Assembly: GCA_003223215.1 (NCBI GenBank)
Contig: QHYH01000079.1
Span: 62,001-126,000, forward strand
Reading direction: 5' to 3'
DNA from: Acidobacteriota bacterium
GTDB taxonomy: Bacteria; Acidobacteriota; Terriglobia; Acidiferrales; UBA7541
DNA length: 64,000 nucleotides
Shown: piece by piece, positions 7,336-16,912 of the stretch
How positions within the stretch are numbered: position 1 is the stretch's first letter
How the letters are laid out: each line of letters starts with the position of its first letter
Notes under the pieces: generated by a model
The model's database searches: none
What the model was told of the DNA's origin: nothing
Seen by the model: only the letters and a program-made list of their open reading frames with translations
Position numbers and translations under genes: made by a program

Positions 7336-9819
7336 ATGAGACCTTCGCGTCGGCACGTTGTGTTTTTCGGCAGTATTCGTACCGATTCCTCCGCTCGTCG
7401 CACTTCCCATAGCGCCTCCTCTTTGCTCGCCTTTGCTCGTGGCTTCATGCCGGCACTTCTCGTTGCGGCGGCGGCTTTCGGTGCCGTCATTCCCGGCAGC
7501 GACGGGGAAACCGGCCCCAACTCCGATCCCAATTACCTCGCGCTGCGCAACATCACGCTCGGAAGCGAGGCTGTAAGCGTCACGAACTTCGATCTCAAGC
7601 GGGATGCTGGCACGTTTCATCTACATTCAGGCACAGTCTGCTTTGTTCCGCCGGTGAACGGCAGGGTCACCGGCGCCGTGTTCGCCGGCGATGGCAGTTT
7701 CGTTCTCAACCCTCCCACGGAAGCCGAACGCAAAAGCCTGAAATACCTGACCAAAGAAGACCAATTCAACGAAAAATTTGAGCGCCTCGTGCTGCGCTTT
7801 ACCGACTCTACTTACGACCAGATCAAAAAGGATGGCACTCCGGCCTCCGGCGGCTGCGACAGAGGACTACTGAAAGACAGCCAGAATACGACGCGACACA
7901 AAATAAAGACGAATTTGGAAGCCCACCTCCTTGGAGAGATTCTCAGTCCCGAGCCGCGAGGAATCTTTGTCGCCTTTGTGCACGGCAAGCGCTACGACGA
8001 CAAAGAGCTCTATGAGCTCGACCCCAACGCCAACTCGGACCAGGTGGATTTCTGGACCTATGACGAAAACAAGTTTGGCGATTGGGCCTCCTTCAACTTT
8101 ACCGAACCCCACGCGAGGGGCTCCGTGGGCCGGACGATCCGCATCGAGCACCACCAGCTCGACACAACGCTCGAAAAGAACGGCGCTCTCTCCGGCAAAG
8201 CGACCACTACGTTTGTCTCCGAGCGAAACGGGTTACGGGTCGTCCCGTTCTCCCTCTTCCACACCCTTCGCGTCCAGTCCGTTACCGCTGACGGCCAGCC
8301 CCTTTCTTTCATTCAAGAGGACAAGAATGACGATGCGGATTTCGCGGTGATTCTCCCGAAGCCTCTGGCGGCAGGTGAGAAATTTAGTGTTACAACAACC
8401 TACGGCGGCAAAGAGGCGGTGTCGAACGAGGGCGGCGGCAACTATTTTCCGATCGCGCGTGACAATTGGTATCCCAACGGCGTCGGTTCTTCGCTGGGGG
8501 AATACGCCTCTTATGACCTAACCTTTCACATTCCGAAAGGTATGAAGATTGCAGCCACCGGCGCGCTCGTCCGCGAATCCAACGAAGGCGGACAAAACAC
8601 GAGCGTGTGGAAGAGCGAGGCTCCGCAGACGGTTGCGGGGTTCAATTTCGGCCGATTCAAAGTCGAGGAGGCGAAACTCTCGAAACCCGAGATGCTCATC
8701 CAGTCTTTTGCCAACGAGGAACCGCCCAACTGGGTGCAGTCGTTGCAGCAGGCTGTCAGCAGCACGCTCCCGGGGGCCTTGGGCACCATGAGCACGACCT
8801 CCCTCAACAAAAAGGCGCTGGCCGAAGGCGAGCTTGCCGTCGCACTTTACACGGATTACTTCGGCCCACCGCTGTTTACCCACCTGGAGCTGACGCAGCA
8901 AACCGCCTGCAGCTTCGGTCAATCCTGGCCCGGACTGGTCTGGATTCCCATTTGCTATTACTTCGACACGACGGTTCGCCACCAGCTTGGCATCGATTGG
9001 GGCGACCGCGGCTACTGGAAAGTGGTTACGCCCCACGAAGTGGCGCATCAATGGTGGGGGCATACCGTGGGTTTCAGCTCCAGCCGCGATCAATGGATGA
9101 GCGAAGGCTTCGCGGACATGTCGGCGTCTCTTTACCTCAGCATGATCGAAAAGAATGCCAAGAAGTTCCTGACCTTCTGGAATGACGAACGCGAACTACT
9201 GCTGGAGCGCAACCCGCAGGGATTTCGGGCCATCGACGTCGGGCCGGTTACCATGGGCTACCGCGCCAGCAGCTCCCGCACCGGCGGAGACATCACGCGG
9301 CGGCTCATTTACCCGAAAGGCGCTTATATTCTCCACATGATCCGCATGATGATGTACGACCGGCAGAATGGGGACAAGCAGTTCAAGGAAACCATGCAGG
9401 ACTTCGTCAACACCTACCGCGGCAAAGCGGCCAGCACGGAAGACTTCAAGGCCATCGTTGAAAAGCACATGACTCCAGAGATGGATGCCGAAGAGAATCA
9501 CAAGATGGACTGGTTCTTCAACGAGTACGTCTATGGCACCGAACTCCCCAACTACAAGCTGGACTATTCCTTCGACACCGGCGCGGACGGCATGATCGTG
9601 ATGAACTTGAACGTCGCCGAGTCCGGCGTGGACGACAAGTTCCGCATGGTCGTTCCTGTTTACCTGGAATTGGATGACGGCCGCATTGTTTTCCTTGGAA
9701 GGATGCGCATCGTGGGAAACAAGTCCGAGGCAGCCAAGGTTCCGCTCAAGGGGCTAAAGGCCAAACCGCGCCGGGCGATGATCAACTACTACGACGACGT
9801 CCTCGCTTCTCCGGGCTAA
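7336..9819 (+). CDS. Secreted M1-family (gluzincin) metallopeptidase
   Basis: An 827-residue protein with an N-terminal hydrophobic segment (ALLVAAAAFGAV) that is probably a signal peptide, preceded by an unusually long basic leader. The zinc site is intact: HEVAHQWWGH with the third ligand Glu in WMSEGFAD 18 residues on. The usual M1 exopeptidase loop GxMEN is not found; at that place there is FGQSWPGLVW. So it is an M1-fold protease, but an aminopeptidase activity should not be assumed. The ATG at 7336 has GGGAG seven bases upstream; a GTG at 7294 is a less likely start. The C-terminal part (about residues 650-820) looks like the helical and beta domains of the family. Confidence 0.86.
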   Translation: MRPSRRHVVFFGSIRTDSSARRTSHSASSLLAFARGFMPALLVAAAAFGAVIPGSDGETGPNSDPNYLALRNITLGSEAVSVTNFDLKRDAGTFHLHSGTVCFVPPVNGRVTGAVFAGDGSFVLNPPTEAERKSLKYLTKEDQFNEKFERLVLRFTDSTYDQIKKDGTPASGGCDRGLLKDSQNTTRHKIKTNLEAHLLGEILSPEPRGIFVAFVHGKRYDDKELYELDPNANSDQVDFWTYDENKFGDWASFNFTEPHARGSVGRTIRIEHHQLDTTLEKNGALSGKATTTFVSERNGLRVVPFSLFHTLRVQSVTADGQPLSFIQEDKNDDADFAVILPKPLAAGEKFSVTTTYGGKEAVSNEGGGNYFPIARDNWYPNGVGSSLGEYASYDLTFHIPKGMKIAATGALVRESNEGGQNTSVWKSEAPQTVAGFNFGRFKVEEAKLSKPEMLIQSFANEEPPNWVQSLQQAVSSTLPGALGTMSTTSLNKKALAEGELAVALYTDYFGPPLFTHLELTQQTACSFGQSWPGLVWIPICYYFDTTVRHQLGIDWGDRGYWKVVTPHEVAHQWWGHTVGFSSSRDQWMSEGFADMSASLYLSMIEKNAKKFLTFWNDERELLLERNPQGFRAIDVGPVTMGYRASSSRTGGDITRRLIYPKGAYILHMIRMMMYDRQNGDKQFKETMQDFVNTYRGKAASTEDFKAIVEKHMTPEMDAEENHKMDWFFNEYVYGTELPNYKLDYSFDTGADGMIVMNLNVAESGVDDKFRMVVPVYLELDDGRIVFLGRMRIVGNKSEAAKVPLKGLKAKPRRAMINYYDDVLASPG

Positions 9820-9852
9820 CCGAGGCACCCTTGCGGCTCCACAAAGACGGCG

Positions 9853-10749
9853 TCAGAAGAACCGGGAATGGAAGGCGAGCGACGCGGAAATGTGCGCTGC
9901 GAAGTACGCGGGATCGTGGCGGCCGGGATAGATATGAGATTCGTGCGGGATTTTGCGGGCCGTCAGGATCTTGTCGAGCGCGGCGGCACCTGCCTCGAAG
10001 CCGAAATCGTCCTGGTCGCCACAATCGAAATAGATCTTCATGCCGGATAGATTTGCGGAGTGGGCCAGCACAAGAGGACTGTTCGCATCCCAGAAAGCAG
10101 TGTCCGGAGGGATCCCGAAAACGCCGCCGAGGACGCGCGCCCGCGGAGATTGCGGGGCGCTCATAAACGCAGGAAGTTTCTCGATGAGCGCGGCGCTGTG
10201 CGCGCTGACGGCGCTGAAGAGTTGCGGATGGCGGAAGGCGAGATGCAACGCGCCGTAGCCGCCCATGGAGACTCCGGAAATGGCGCGGTTGGCGCGCCCC
10301 GGTGACACCCGATACTTTCTTTCGATGAAGGAGAAAAATTCGCGCAGCAAGAAATCCTCGTAGCGGACTCGTCCATCCTTCGCGTTGATATAGAAACTCG
10401 CGCCGCCCGCGGGAGTGGCAATCACGAACTCTTTCAGCTTGCCGCCCTCCCATAAATCTTCGGCGAGATTCCACAAACCCGAATGCACAAGAAACTGTTC
10501 GTTGTCCCCGAGCCCGTGCAGCTCGTAAAGAATCGGGAAACGTTTGGCCTTATCAGCGTCAAACGAAGCGGGTAGGACGATGCAGTACGGAACATTGCGG
10601 CCGAGGATTTTGCTTGGAATGGTGTTGCATTCGGCCCGGCCGGACGCGAGGGAAGAAGGGGCGTAAACGAGGCAAAGGAAGTAAAGGAGAAAGCGGATTC
10701 CTCGCCGCGCTCGGAGAGACGTTTCCAGGGAGGCGTAGCGAAGAGTCAC
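9853..10749 (-). CDS. Secreted alpha/beta-hydrolase esterase (esterase D-like)
   Basis: A 298-residue protein with a probable signal peptide around residues 18-36 (FLLYFLCLVYAPSSLASG). It matches the esterase D / tributyrin esterase / S-formylglutathione hydrolase group: LHGLGDNE near the oxyanion region, nucleophile Ser in GVSMGGYGA, acid probably in FDCGDQDDFG, and catalytic His in YPGRHDPAYF. The secretion signal argues for an extracytoplasmic carboxylesterase rather than formaldehyde detoxification. Translation would start at a GTG at 10749. It is convergent with the M1 peptidase and followed by the ABC genes on the same strand, but with a gap of about 100 bases. Confidence 0.85.
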   Translation of the reverse strand: MTLRYASLETSLRARRGIRFLLYFLCLVYAPSSLASGRAECNTIPSKILGRNVPYCIVLPASFDADKAKRFPILYELHGLGDNEQFLVHSGLWNLAEDLWEGGKLKEFVIATPAGGASFYINAKDGRVRYEDFLLREFFSFIERKYRVSPGRANRAISGVSMGGYGALHLAFRHPQLFSAVSAHSAALIEKLPAFMSAPQSPRARVLGGVFGIPPDTAFWDANSPLVLAHSANLSGMKIYFDCGDQDDFGFEAGAAALDKILTARKIPHESHIYPGRHDPAYFAAHISASLAFHSRFF

Positions 10750-10855
10750 AAGAAGATTCTACTCCTATGAAAATAGCTGCCTATCGCGTTGAAAACAAAG
10801 CATAGGTGCCTGGGTCCATTTTCATCCTTCGTTGTGGCTCTCCGAGAGCCATGAG

Positions 10856-12193
10856 TTACTCGTAGCGAAGGGCTTGGACAGGATCGAGGCGCGCGGCGCG
10901 CAAGGCGGGATAAAGTCCTGCGGCAAGACTGACGAGAACTGCAAAACCGATTCCAAAAAGGACGAGCCACCAGGGGACGGAAGAAATGTCGACGCCGGGA
11001 AGATTCTGGCGATGCAGGTAGAGATTGGTGCCGAGAGTGAGCGAGCGGCCGATGAGCCAGCCGAGAAGCGTTCCAAGCATGCCGCCGAAAAAGCCCATGA
11101 CACCGGCTTCCACAAAGAAAAGCTCTTTGACGTCGCGGTCGGCGGCGCCAAGGGCTTTCAGGACGCCGATTTCGCGGCGGCGCTCGAGGATGGCCATGAC
11201 CAGCGTGTTGATGATTCCGAGCGTGGCCACGGCGAGAGCGAGACTGCCGAAGATGCCGAGAAGAAGATCGAAGACGGAGAAGAAAATGCGCAGGCTTTTC
11301 GAAGCGTCGAGAAGAGAGAACGCGCTGAAGCCAAGATCCTTGAGCCTCGCTTCCGTGGCCTCCACGAGCGCAGGGCTTTTAACGCGCACGGTGAGGCTCG
11401 AGTAAGTGGGCTTGTCGCTCGAAGAATCGCGAAGAATGTCGCGAAGGTCGTTGACCTGCGCGGCGCGGAGTGTTTCGGCGAGAGGGAGAGGGATGAGGAG
11501 ACGGCCGCTGCCAAAGCCGCCGAAGCCTGAGGCCGGCTCGGTTTCGACAACACCGATGATGCGAAGATGCATGTCCTTGGGGACGACGGAAAAGCCGCCG
11601 GAACTTTCCTCGCCGGGTTGTGCGGCAAGCGACTGGCGTTCCGCGTAGCGCAGGATCAAATCCTTGCCAATCAGCGAAGCGGTTTGCGGATTCAGTTCTT
11701 TGGCAAATTCCGCCTGCAAGATGGTTTCATCCGCATTCGGCGAAGAATAAAAGCTGCCCTGCATGCCGTCAAACGCGCCGCTCGACTTCGAGGATTCCGG
11801 CATGCCCGCAACCATGGTGGCAAAGGGCTTGCCTTCGTAGCGCACTTCGGTGAAGAAGCGGATTTGCGGATAGACCTCGATCACATGCGGCAGGTGCGAA
11901 ATTTCCGCACGGGCATCGGCGTCGAGCGGCCGGGCTCTCGCGTCTGGAGTGCGAGTGGCGGGAGGCCCTCCGCCCGGCCTGCGGAGATTCGTTTTCGGAG
12001 TGACGAAGATCGAGTCGAACAGACCGCTCTTCGCGAGGCGGCTGGAGGCGAGCTGCTGGAGTCCCACTCCCAGAGAAAGCATGGCCACCAGTGAAGCCAC
12101 GCCGACAGCGACGCCGAGAGTCGTGAGCGAATTGCGCAAAACACCTTCGCGAAGGTTGCGGAAAGCGAGGTCGCTGAGATCGCGGAACTTCAT
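10856..12193 (-). CDS. MacB/FtsX-type ABC transporter permease
   Basis: A 445-residue inner-membrane protein with the MacB topology: one N-terminal transmembrane helix (LTTLGVAVGVASLVAMLSLGV), a periplasmic domain of about 220 residues, then three C-terminal helices of the FtsX domain (around LLGIFGSLALAVATLGIINT, MGFFGGMLGTLLGWLIG and WWLVLFGIGFAVLVSLAAGL). The block ILERRREIGVLKALGA and the C terminus YPALRAARLDPVQALRYE are classical. Such permeases transmit ATP-driven movement to periplasmic export of lipids, peptides or drugs rather than forming a pore. Its start codon overlaps the end of the ATPase gene by four bases, so the two are translationally coupled. No membrane fusion protein or TolC-like gene is next to it. 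Confidence 0.9.
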   Translation of the reverse strand: MKFRDLSDLAFRNLREGVLRNSLTTLGVAVGVASLVAMLSLGVGLQQLASSRLAKSGLFDSIFVTPKTNLRRPGGGPPATRTPDARARPLDADARAEISHLPHVIEVYPQIRFFTEVRYEGKPFATMVAGMPESSKSSGAFDGMQGSFYSSPNADETILQAEFAKELNPQTASLIGKDLILRYAERQSLAAQPGEESSGGFSVVPKDMHLRIIGVVETEPASGFGGFGSGRLLIPLPLAETLRAAQVNDLRDILRDSSSDKPTYSSLTVRVKSPALVEATEARLKDLGFSAFSLLDASKSLRIFFSVFDLLLGIFGSLALAVATLGIINTLVMAILERRREIGVLKALGAADRDVKELFFVEAGVMGFFGGMLGTLLGWLIGRSLTLGTNLYLHRQNLPGVDISSVPWWLVLFGIGFAVLVSLAAGLYPALRAARLDPVQALRYE

Positions 12194-12891
12194 CGCGGGG
12201 CTCCATTTGAAAGGAGCTTGCCGTCGCCCATGACGGCAAAGCGGCCGGCAAAACGTTGGGCGAGAGTGCTCTCGTGAGTGACCATGACGATGGTCATGCC
12301 GGGATTTTCTTGGATTTCACGAAGCAGCGTCAGGATGGATTCGCCGGTGGCACTGTCGAGATTGCCGGTGGGCTCGTCGGCGAGAAGGATTTTCGGGCGA
12401 TTGACGAGCGCGCGGGCGATGGCGGTGCGCTGCTGCTCGCCGCCAGAAAGCTCGCTCGGGCGATGGCCGATGCGCTTCTCGAGTCCGACGCGCTCGAGGG
12501 CTTCGCGGACCCGCGCGGCGCGCTCGGAGCGGTCGACTTCCGCGAGACGCAGCGGGAGCTCGACGTTTTCTTCGAGCGTCATGCGCGGAAGAAGATTGAA
12601 TGATTGAAAAACCATCCCCACGGTTTGCCGCCGATAGCGAGCAAGTTCGAGGGAGGACATTTTCGAGAGGTCCTGGCCCTCGGCGATTACCGATCCGGAG
12701 GTGGGACGGTCGAGGCCGGCGATGAGATTGAGCAGCGTGGATTTTCCGGAACCGGAGCTGCCGAGCAGGGCGAGGAATTCACCCGTTGGAACCGTGAGAG
12801 AGACATCGTTGACGGCGCGGATGACGGATTCGCCCATGAGGTAGTGGCGGGAAACGGATTCAAGGCGGATGGCGGGAGGAAGCTCGGTCAT
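12190..12891 (-). CDS. ABC transporter ATP-binding protein, MacB/LolD type
   Basis: A 233-residue cytoplasmic ATPase partner of the downstream permease. Walker A is [12 protein letters not shown], the Q-loop lies in [16 protein letters not shown], the signature is [15 protein letters not shown], Walker B is [12 protein letters not shown], and the switch His is in VMVTHEST. The length and [11 protein letters not shown] block fit the LolD/MacB ATPase family. No clear ribosome binding site precedes the ATG at 12891, so the message may be nearly leaderless. It is divergent from the M28 peptidase gene across about 155 bases. Confidence 0.92.
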   Translation of the reverse strand: MTELPPAIRLESVSRHYLMGESVIRAVNDVSLTVPTGEFLALLGSSGSGKSTLLNLIAGLDRPTSGSVIAEGQDLSKMSSLELARYRRQTVGMVFQSFNLLPRMTLEENVELPLRLAEVDRSERAARVREALERVGLEKRIGHRPSELSGGEQQRTAIARALVNRPKILLADEPTGNLDSATGESILTLLREIQENPGMTIVMVTHESTLAQRFAGRFAVMGDGKLLSNGAPR

Positions 12892-13047
12892 AAGATGTGA
12901 GGTCTATTCATGATACGACGGGCGGGGCCAGGAAATTTCAGGAAAGTTGCCTGCCGGCTGGGACGCGACGCCGAAGCGGAAGAAACAGGAGATGGACCGT
13001 GAAAAACCAAGAATCAGGAATAGAATGCGGGCGCGGAAGGAGACGCG

Positions 13048-15123
13048 ATGAAAAGAATGTGCCTTGGGATCGTGACGAGCTTGTTGCTGGACGGGGGGAT
13101 TTTGGCGCAGAAGCCGCCGCTCCTGCCGGAGAAAGAGGTTCGAGCGCTCGCGAACGAATTGAGCGGAGAGACGGCCAAGCGGAATCTGGAGGTGATTGCG
13201 ACCTCTCATAGGCAGCGCGGCTCGCAAGGGTTTCATGCAGCCGCGGAATTGGTGGCGGAGCGGGTGCGCGCGTATGGGCTCAGCAACGTTGAGATTTTCG
13301 AATTTCCGGCAGATGGAAAGATTTTTTATGGGACGCAGAGGTCCCGGCCGGCGTGGGACGCGGAGCTGGGCGAGCTCTCCGAGTTGCGACACCGAGGTTT
13401 GCCATCCAAAGACCGGAAGATTCCAGCTGAAGGGGAACAAACCATCAGGCTCTGCGACTACGCATCAGAACCGGTGGTGCTGGCAGAGGACAGCGAAAGC
13501 GCGGAGGTGACCGCCGATTTGGTGGACGTGGGCGAGGGAACAAAGGAGAGCGATTACGCGGGAAAAGATGTAAAGGGAAGGATTGTGCTGGTGAGCGCGC
13601 AGCCGGGAGCGGTCGAGGATTTGGCGGTGGGGAAGTTGGGTGCCGTAGGAATTGTCAGTTATGCGCAGAATCAGAAGACGGCTTGGTGGGGAGAGGACGA
13701 AAATTTGATCCGCTGGGGGCATCTGGAGACATTTTCGCCGAACAAAACGTTTGGGTTCATGGTGTCGTTGAAAACAGCGCGCGGATTACGGGAGCGGCTT
13801 CACAAGGGAGACAAGATTACGCTCGAGGCCGTGGTGAAGGCGGGCCAACATCCCGGGAATTATGAAGTGGTGACCGCGACGATTCCGGGAGCGGAAGGGA
13901 AATTCAAGGAAGAAGAGATCGCGTTCAGCTGCCACTTGGACCATCAACGGCCCGGAGCGAATGACAACGCGAGCGGCTGCGTGACGATTCTGGAAGTGGC
14001 GCGGACGCTCCAGAAGTTGATTGGCGAGGGGAAACTGGAGCGGCCGGCCCGGACGATCCGATTCATCTTTCCGCCGGAAATCGAAGGGACGCTCACGCTC
14101 CTCAATGCCAAGCCGGAATTCGCCAAGCGGACGAAAGCCGTCGTGCACATGGACATGGTAGGAGGCGGAGCCGAGACGAAAGCAGTGTTCCACGTGACAC
14201 GCGGGCCGATGAGCCTCCCGAGCTTTGCGCATGACGTGGCGTGGGCGTTCGCGGAGTGGGTCAACCAGGAGTCGTATCAATTTGCAGCCACAGGAAGGGC
14301 GGACTATCCGCTAGTGGCGCCGGAAGGGGACAAAGGGCCGCTGCGCGCGGAATATTCGGCGTACACGATGGGCAGCGACCACGATGTGTACCAGGATTCG
14401 TCGTTCAGGATTCCCGCGATTTATCTGAATGATTGGCCGGACCGCTATATTCACACGAATTTCGATTCGGCGGCGAACATCGATCCGACCAAGTTGAAAC
14501 GCGCAGCTTTCATTGGCGCGGCGAGCGGGTATTTTCTTGCAAATCTTCAAGACGCAAACGCAGAGCCTCTCAAGGAACTCAATGAACAAGGACGCTATCG
14601 TCGGGTTTCTCGGGCCCTGATTCGCAGAGAGGCTCTTCGGGATGAAAACTTGGCAAACTACACACAGTTCTGGACTCGAGAGGAACAAGCGGTGGGCGAT
14701 TCGTTGCTTGCATTCCTCTCGAGAGGAATCACCGAGGGCTTGCAGGCCTACTACGGAGTTTCTCTTATGGGCAACTCCTTAAACCCCTTGAAGGCTTTGC
14801 GTCCCATTCCAAGGGGTGAAGACTTGATTCGGTTTCAAAGGAAGACGGAGCCCAAGGGACCTCTGGCCGTGTTTGGGTATGACTATCTTGAGGATCATGC
14901 GAAAGCGGCAGGCGTGGCGACGCCGAAACTGCTGAACTATGAGGGATTGTGGGGAGGCGGCGAGGAATACGCCTATGAAGCGCTGAATTTTGCCGATGGG
15001 AAGCGGAGTGCGCAAGAAATTCGCGACGCGGTTTCGGCAGAATATGGACCGGTGCCCCTGGAATTGGTGCTCGAGTATTTGAGGGCACTCGTGAAGATTG
15101 GAGTCCTTGAACAGGTGAAATAG
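13048..15123 (+). CDS. Secreted M28-type metallopeptidase with PA-like insert and PqqD-like C terminus
   Basis: A 691-residue protein. Residues 1-20 are a signal peptide (CLGIVTSLLLDGGILAQ). A PA-like segment lies at about 150-210 (KGRIVLVSAQPGAVEDLAVG). The M28 zinc site follows: SCHLDHQRPGANDNASG (His and bridging Asp), FPPEIEG (catalytic Glu), HMDMVG (Asp) and a late RYIHTNFD (His). After the peptidase ends near residue 500 there are about 190 further residues whose last 60 (DGKRSAQEIRDAVSAEYG onwards) resemble the PqqD winged-helix fold. AGGAGA lies just ahead of the ATG. It is transcribed alone, divergent from the ABC genes. Substrate is unknown; aminopeptidase or carboxypeptidase activity is possible. 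Confidence 0.83.
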   Translation: MKRMCLGIVTSLLLDGGILAQKPPLLPEKEVRALANELSGETAKRNLEVIATSHRQRGSQGFHAAAELVAERVRAYGLSNVEIFEFPADGKIFYGTQRSRPAWDAELGELSELRHRGLPSKDRKIPAEGEQTIRLCDYASEPVVLAEDSESAEVTADLVDVGEGTKESDYAGKDVKGRIVLVSAQPGAVEDLAVGKLGAVGIVSYAQNQKTAWWGEDENLIRWGHLETFSPNKTFGFMVSLKTARGLRERLHKGDKITLEAVVKAGQHPGNYEVVTATIPGAEGKFKEEEIAFSCHLDHQRPGANDNASGCVTILEVARTLQKLIGEGKLERPARTIRFIFPPEIEGTLTLLNAKPEFAKRTKAVVHMDMVGGGAETKAVFHVTRGPMSLPSFAHDVAWAFAEWVNQESYQFAATGRADYPLVAPEGDKGPLRAEYSAYTMGSDHDVYQDSSFRIPAIYLNDWPDRYIHTNFDSAANIDPTKLKRAAFIGAASGYFLANLQDANAEPLKELNEQGRYRRVSRALIRREALRDENLANYTQFWTREEQAVGDSLLAFLSRGITEGLQAYYGVSLMGNSLNPLKALRPIPRGEDLIRFQRKTEPKGPLAVFGYDYLEDHAKAAGVATPKLLNYEGLWGGGEEYAYEALNFADGKRSAQEIRDAVSAEYGPVPLELVLEYLRALVKIGVLEQVK

Positions 15124-15319
15124 GAAGCAGCGCTGAACATTTCACAGTCGAAGTTCACAAAGAAAAAAGAACCCATCCCGAAAGCAAGACACGAGGAAAT
15201 GACCGGCAGGGCGGTGCGCAGCAGGCCTGCAGCATGCCGAGCATGCCGCCCCTCCAAAGACGGAACAATGGCGGTGTGTTAGCATCGAAAGCTTGCGTGT
15301 CGAACGAGGGCTCGAGCAG

Positions 15320-16375
15320 ATGGCAGCAACTATGAAAGCGTTGCGGAAGATGCAGGCCGCGCGGGGCTTGCAGATGGACACGGTCGCGGTGCCGGCGATT
15401 GGTCCGACCGACGTGCTGGTCGGCGTGAAGGCCGCTTCCATTTGCGGGACGGACCTGCATATTTACGGATGGGACCGTTGGTCGCAGGGGCGCATCAAGC
15501 CGCCGCTGACGCTCGGACATGAGTTTTGTGGAAACGTCGAACGCGTGGGAGACGAAGTCACGGCGGTCAAGCCGGGTGATTTTGTCAGTGCGGAGATGCA
15601 CGTCAACTGCGGGCATTGCCGCCAGTGCCGGCTGGGACAGGCGCACATTTGCCAAAATCTGCGGATTATCGGGATCGATCAGGACGGAGCCTTCGCAGAT
15701 TTTGTGAGGATTCCCGCTTCAAACATCATCAAGCTCGATCCGGGCATTCCCGAGCACTACGGGGCGATTCTCGATCCGTTGGGGAACGCCGTGCACACGG
15801 TGCTCGCCGGGCCGATTGCGGGGCAAACCGTTTTGGTGACGGGATGCGGGCCGATTGGATTGATGTCGATTGCGGTGGCGAAAGCCTGCGGAAGTTCTAC
15901 CGTATTTGCGACGGAGACGAACGAGGCACGGCGCGCCATGGCCAACAAAATGGGTGCGGACGTGGTGATTAATCCTGCGTCGGAAGACGCGGTAAAGCGG
16001 ATTCTCGGCGAAACGGGCGGCACCGGAGTGGATGCCTTGCTCGAAATGAGCGGGAATCCCATGGCGATTCAACAAGGTTTCAAGGCCCTGCGGGCGGGAG
16101 GGCGCGCGTCGTTGCTCGGGATTCCCACCGAGAATGTGCCGCTCGATCTGGTGAACGACGTGATTTTCAAGGGCGCGACGGTACAAGGGATTTACGGGCG
16201 GCGGATGTACGAAACGTGGGTCGAGATGACCGCGCTGCTGAAAGCCGGGCGGTTGAATCTGGAGCCGCTCTTCGGCCAGGGGGCGCCACTCGCACAATTC
16301 GAGGGCGCCTTTGCGAAGTTGCAGGAAGGATTGCCGGGCAAGATTTTACTTTATCCCAATGGAGTTCGTCGTTGA
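15320..16375 (+). CDS. tdh: L-threonine 3-dehydrogenase
   Basis: A 351-residue zinc-dependent medium-chain dehydrogenase that oxidises L-threonine with NAD+ to 2-amino-3-oxobutyrate. It parallels known Tdh proteins over its whole length: ICGTDLHIYGWDRWSQG (catalytic zinc Cys), GHEFCGNVERVG (His-Glu), structural-zinc cysteines in NCGHCRQCRLGQAHIC, Rossmann motif VTGCGPIGLMS, and the Tdh-specific ends MSGNPMAIQQGF and GIYGRRMYETW. The ATG at 15320 follows GAGGG at about nine bases; the ATG at 15332 (MKALRKM) matches the start of other Tdh proteins equally well, and a TTG at 15293 is unlikely. kbl, which uses the product, lies 540 bases downstream beyond a cupin pseudogene. Confidence 0.94.
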   Translation: MAATMKALRKMQAARGLQMDTVAVPAIGPTDVLVGVKAASICGTDLHIYGWDRWSQGRIKPPLTLGHEFCGNVERVGDEVTAVKPGDFVSAEMHVNCGHCRQCRLGQAHICQNLRIIGIDQDGAFADFVRIPASNIIKLDPGIPEHYGAILDPLGNAVHTVLAGPIAGQTVLVTGCGPIGLMSIAVAKACGSSTVFATETNEARRAMANKMGADVVINPASEDAVKRILGETGGTGVDALLEMSGNPMAIQQGFKALRAGGRASLLGIPTENVPLDLVNDVIFKGATVQGIYGRRMYETWVEMTALLKAGRLNLEPLFGQGAPLAQFEGAFAKLQEGLPGKILLYPNGVRR

Positions 16376-16432
16376 ACTGATTCCCTCTCGCTCTCTTTGC
16401 GAATCCAAGCTGCGTTTAGGCGGGTCAAATCA

Positions 16433-16827
16433 TGACTACAACGATGGTGGCTCCTCTCCTTCGAGGAAACACGCTAGGCTCCGGCACAGCCAGCTTTGTG
16501 ATTGCAGAGTGGCGCGATCCTGGAGGCTCGGTGAGTGAGCGGCGGTTGATTCCCCGCCGCGTGTCCATCACCGCGACGATGAAGCGTGGCCTGCGTGCAG
16601 GTGGGCGACCAAGAAGTTGAACTGCGGGCGGGCTCGGGCGTTCTGGTGCCCCGCGGCAGTCCACACACGTATTGGAATCCCGGCCCGGGGCCAACGCGCT
16701 ATCTGCTGATCATGACTGTCGAACATCTATCAGTTGATTCAGGGAAATTCACGCGATGAAGCAGCGCACTCCGGCAGCTCTGGAAGCGGTATTCTCGAAG
16801 CATGACTCCGAGCTTGTGAACGCTTAA
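16433..16827 (+). pseudogene. Decayed cupin-domain gene between tdh and kbl
   Basis: Pieces of one cupin protein are spread over different frames. The start MTTTMVAPLLRGNTL with FVIAEWRDPGGSV is read from 16433. The metal-binding box PPRVHHRDDEAWPAC is in another frame from about 16554. VQVGDQEVELRAGSGVLV, then PRGSPHTYWNPGPGPTRYLL, comes from about 16593 after an apparent deletion of a few codons, ending in a stop at 16757-16759. A tail RTPAALEAVFSKHDSEL, typical of the C terminus of such cupins, is in yet another frame and stops at 16827. At least three frame changes mean that no functional protein is made. The intact protein would have been a small single-domain cupin of about 130-140 residues. 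Confidence 0.72.
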
Positions 16828-16912
16828 AGAGCAATTCAGGGGTTTACCGTTGGGCCGCGCTGGAGGACAATAAAGACTCCCCCGGCCGATGCCTACCATC
16901 AGGAGCGACCTA

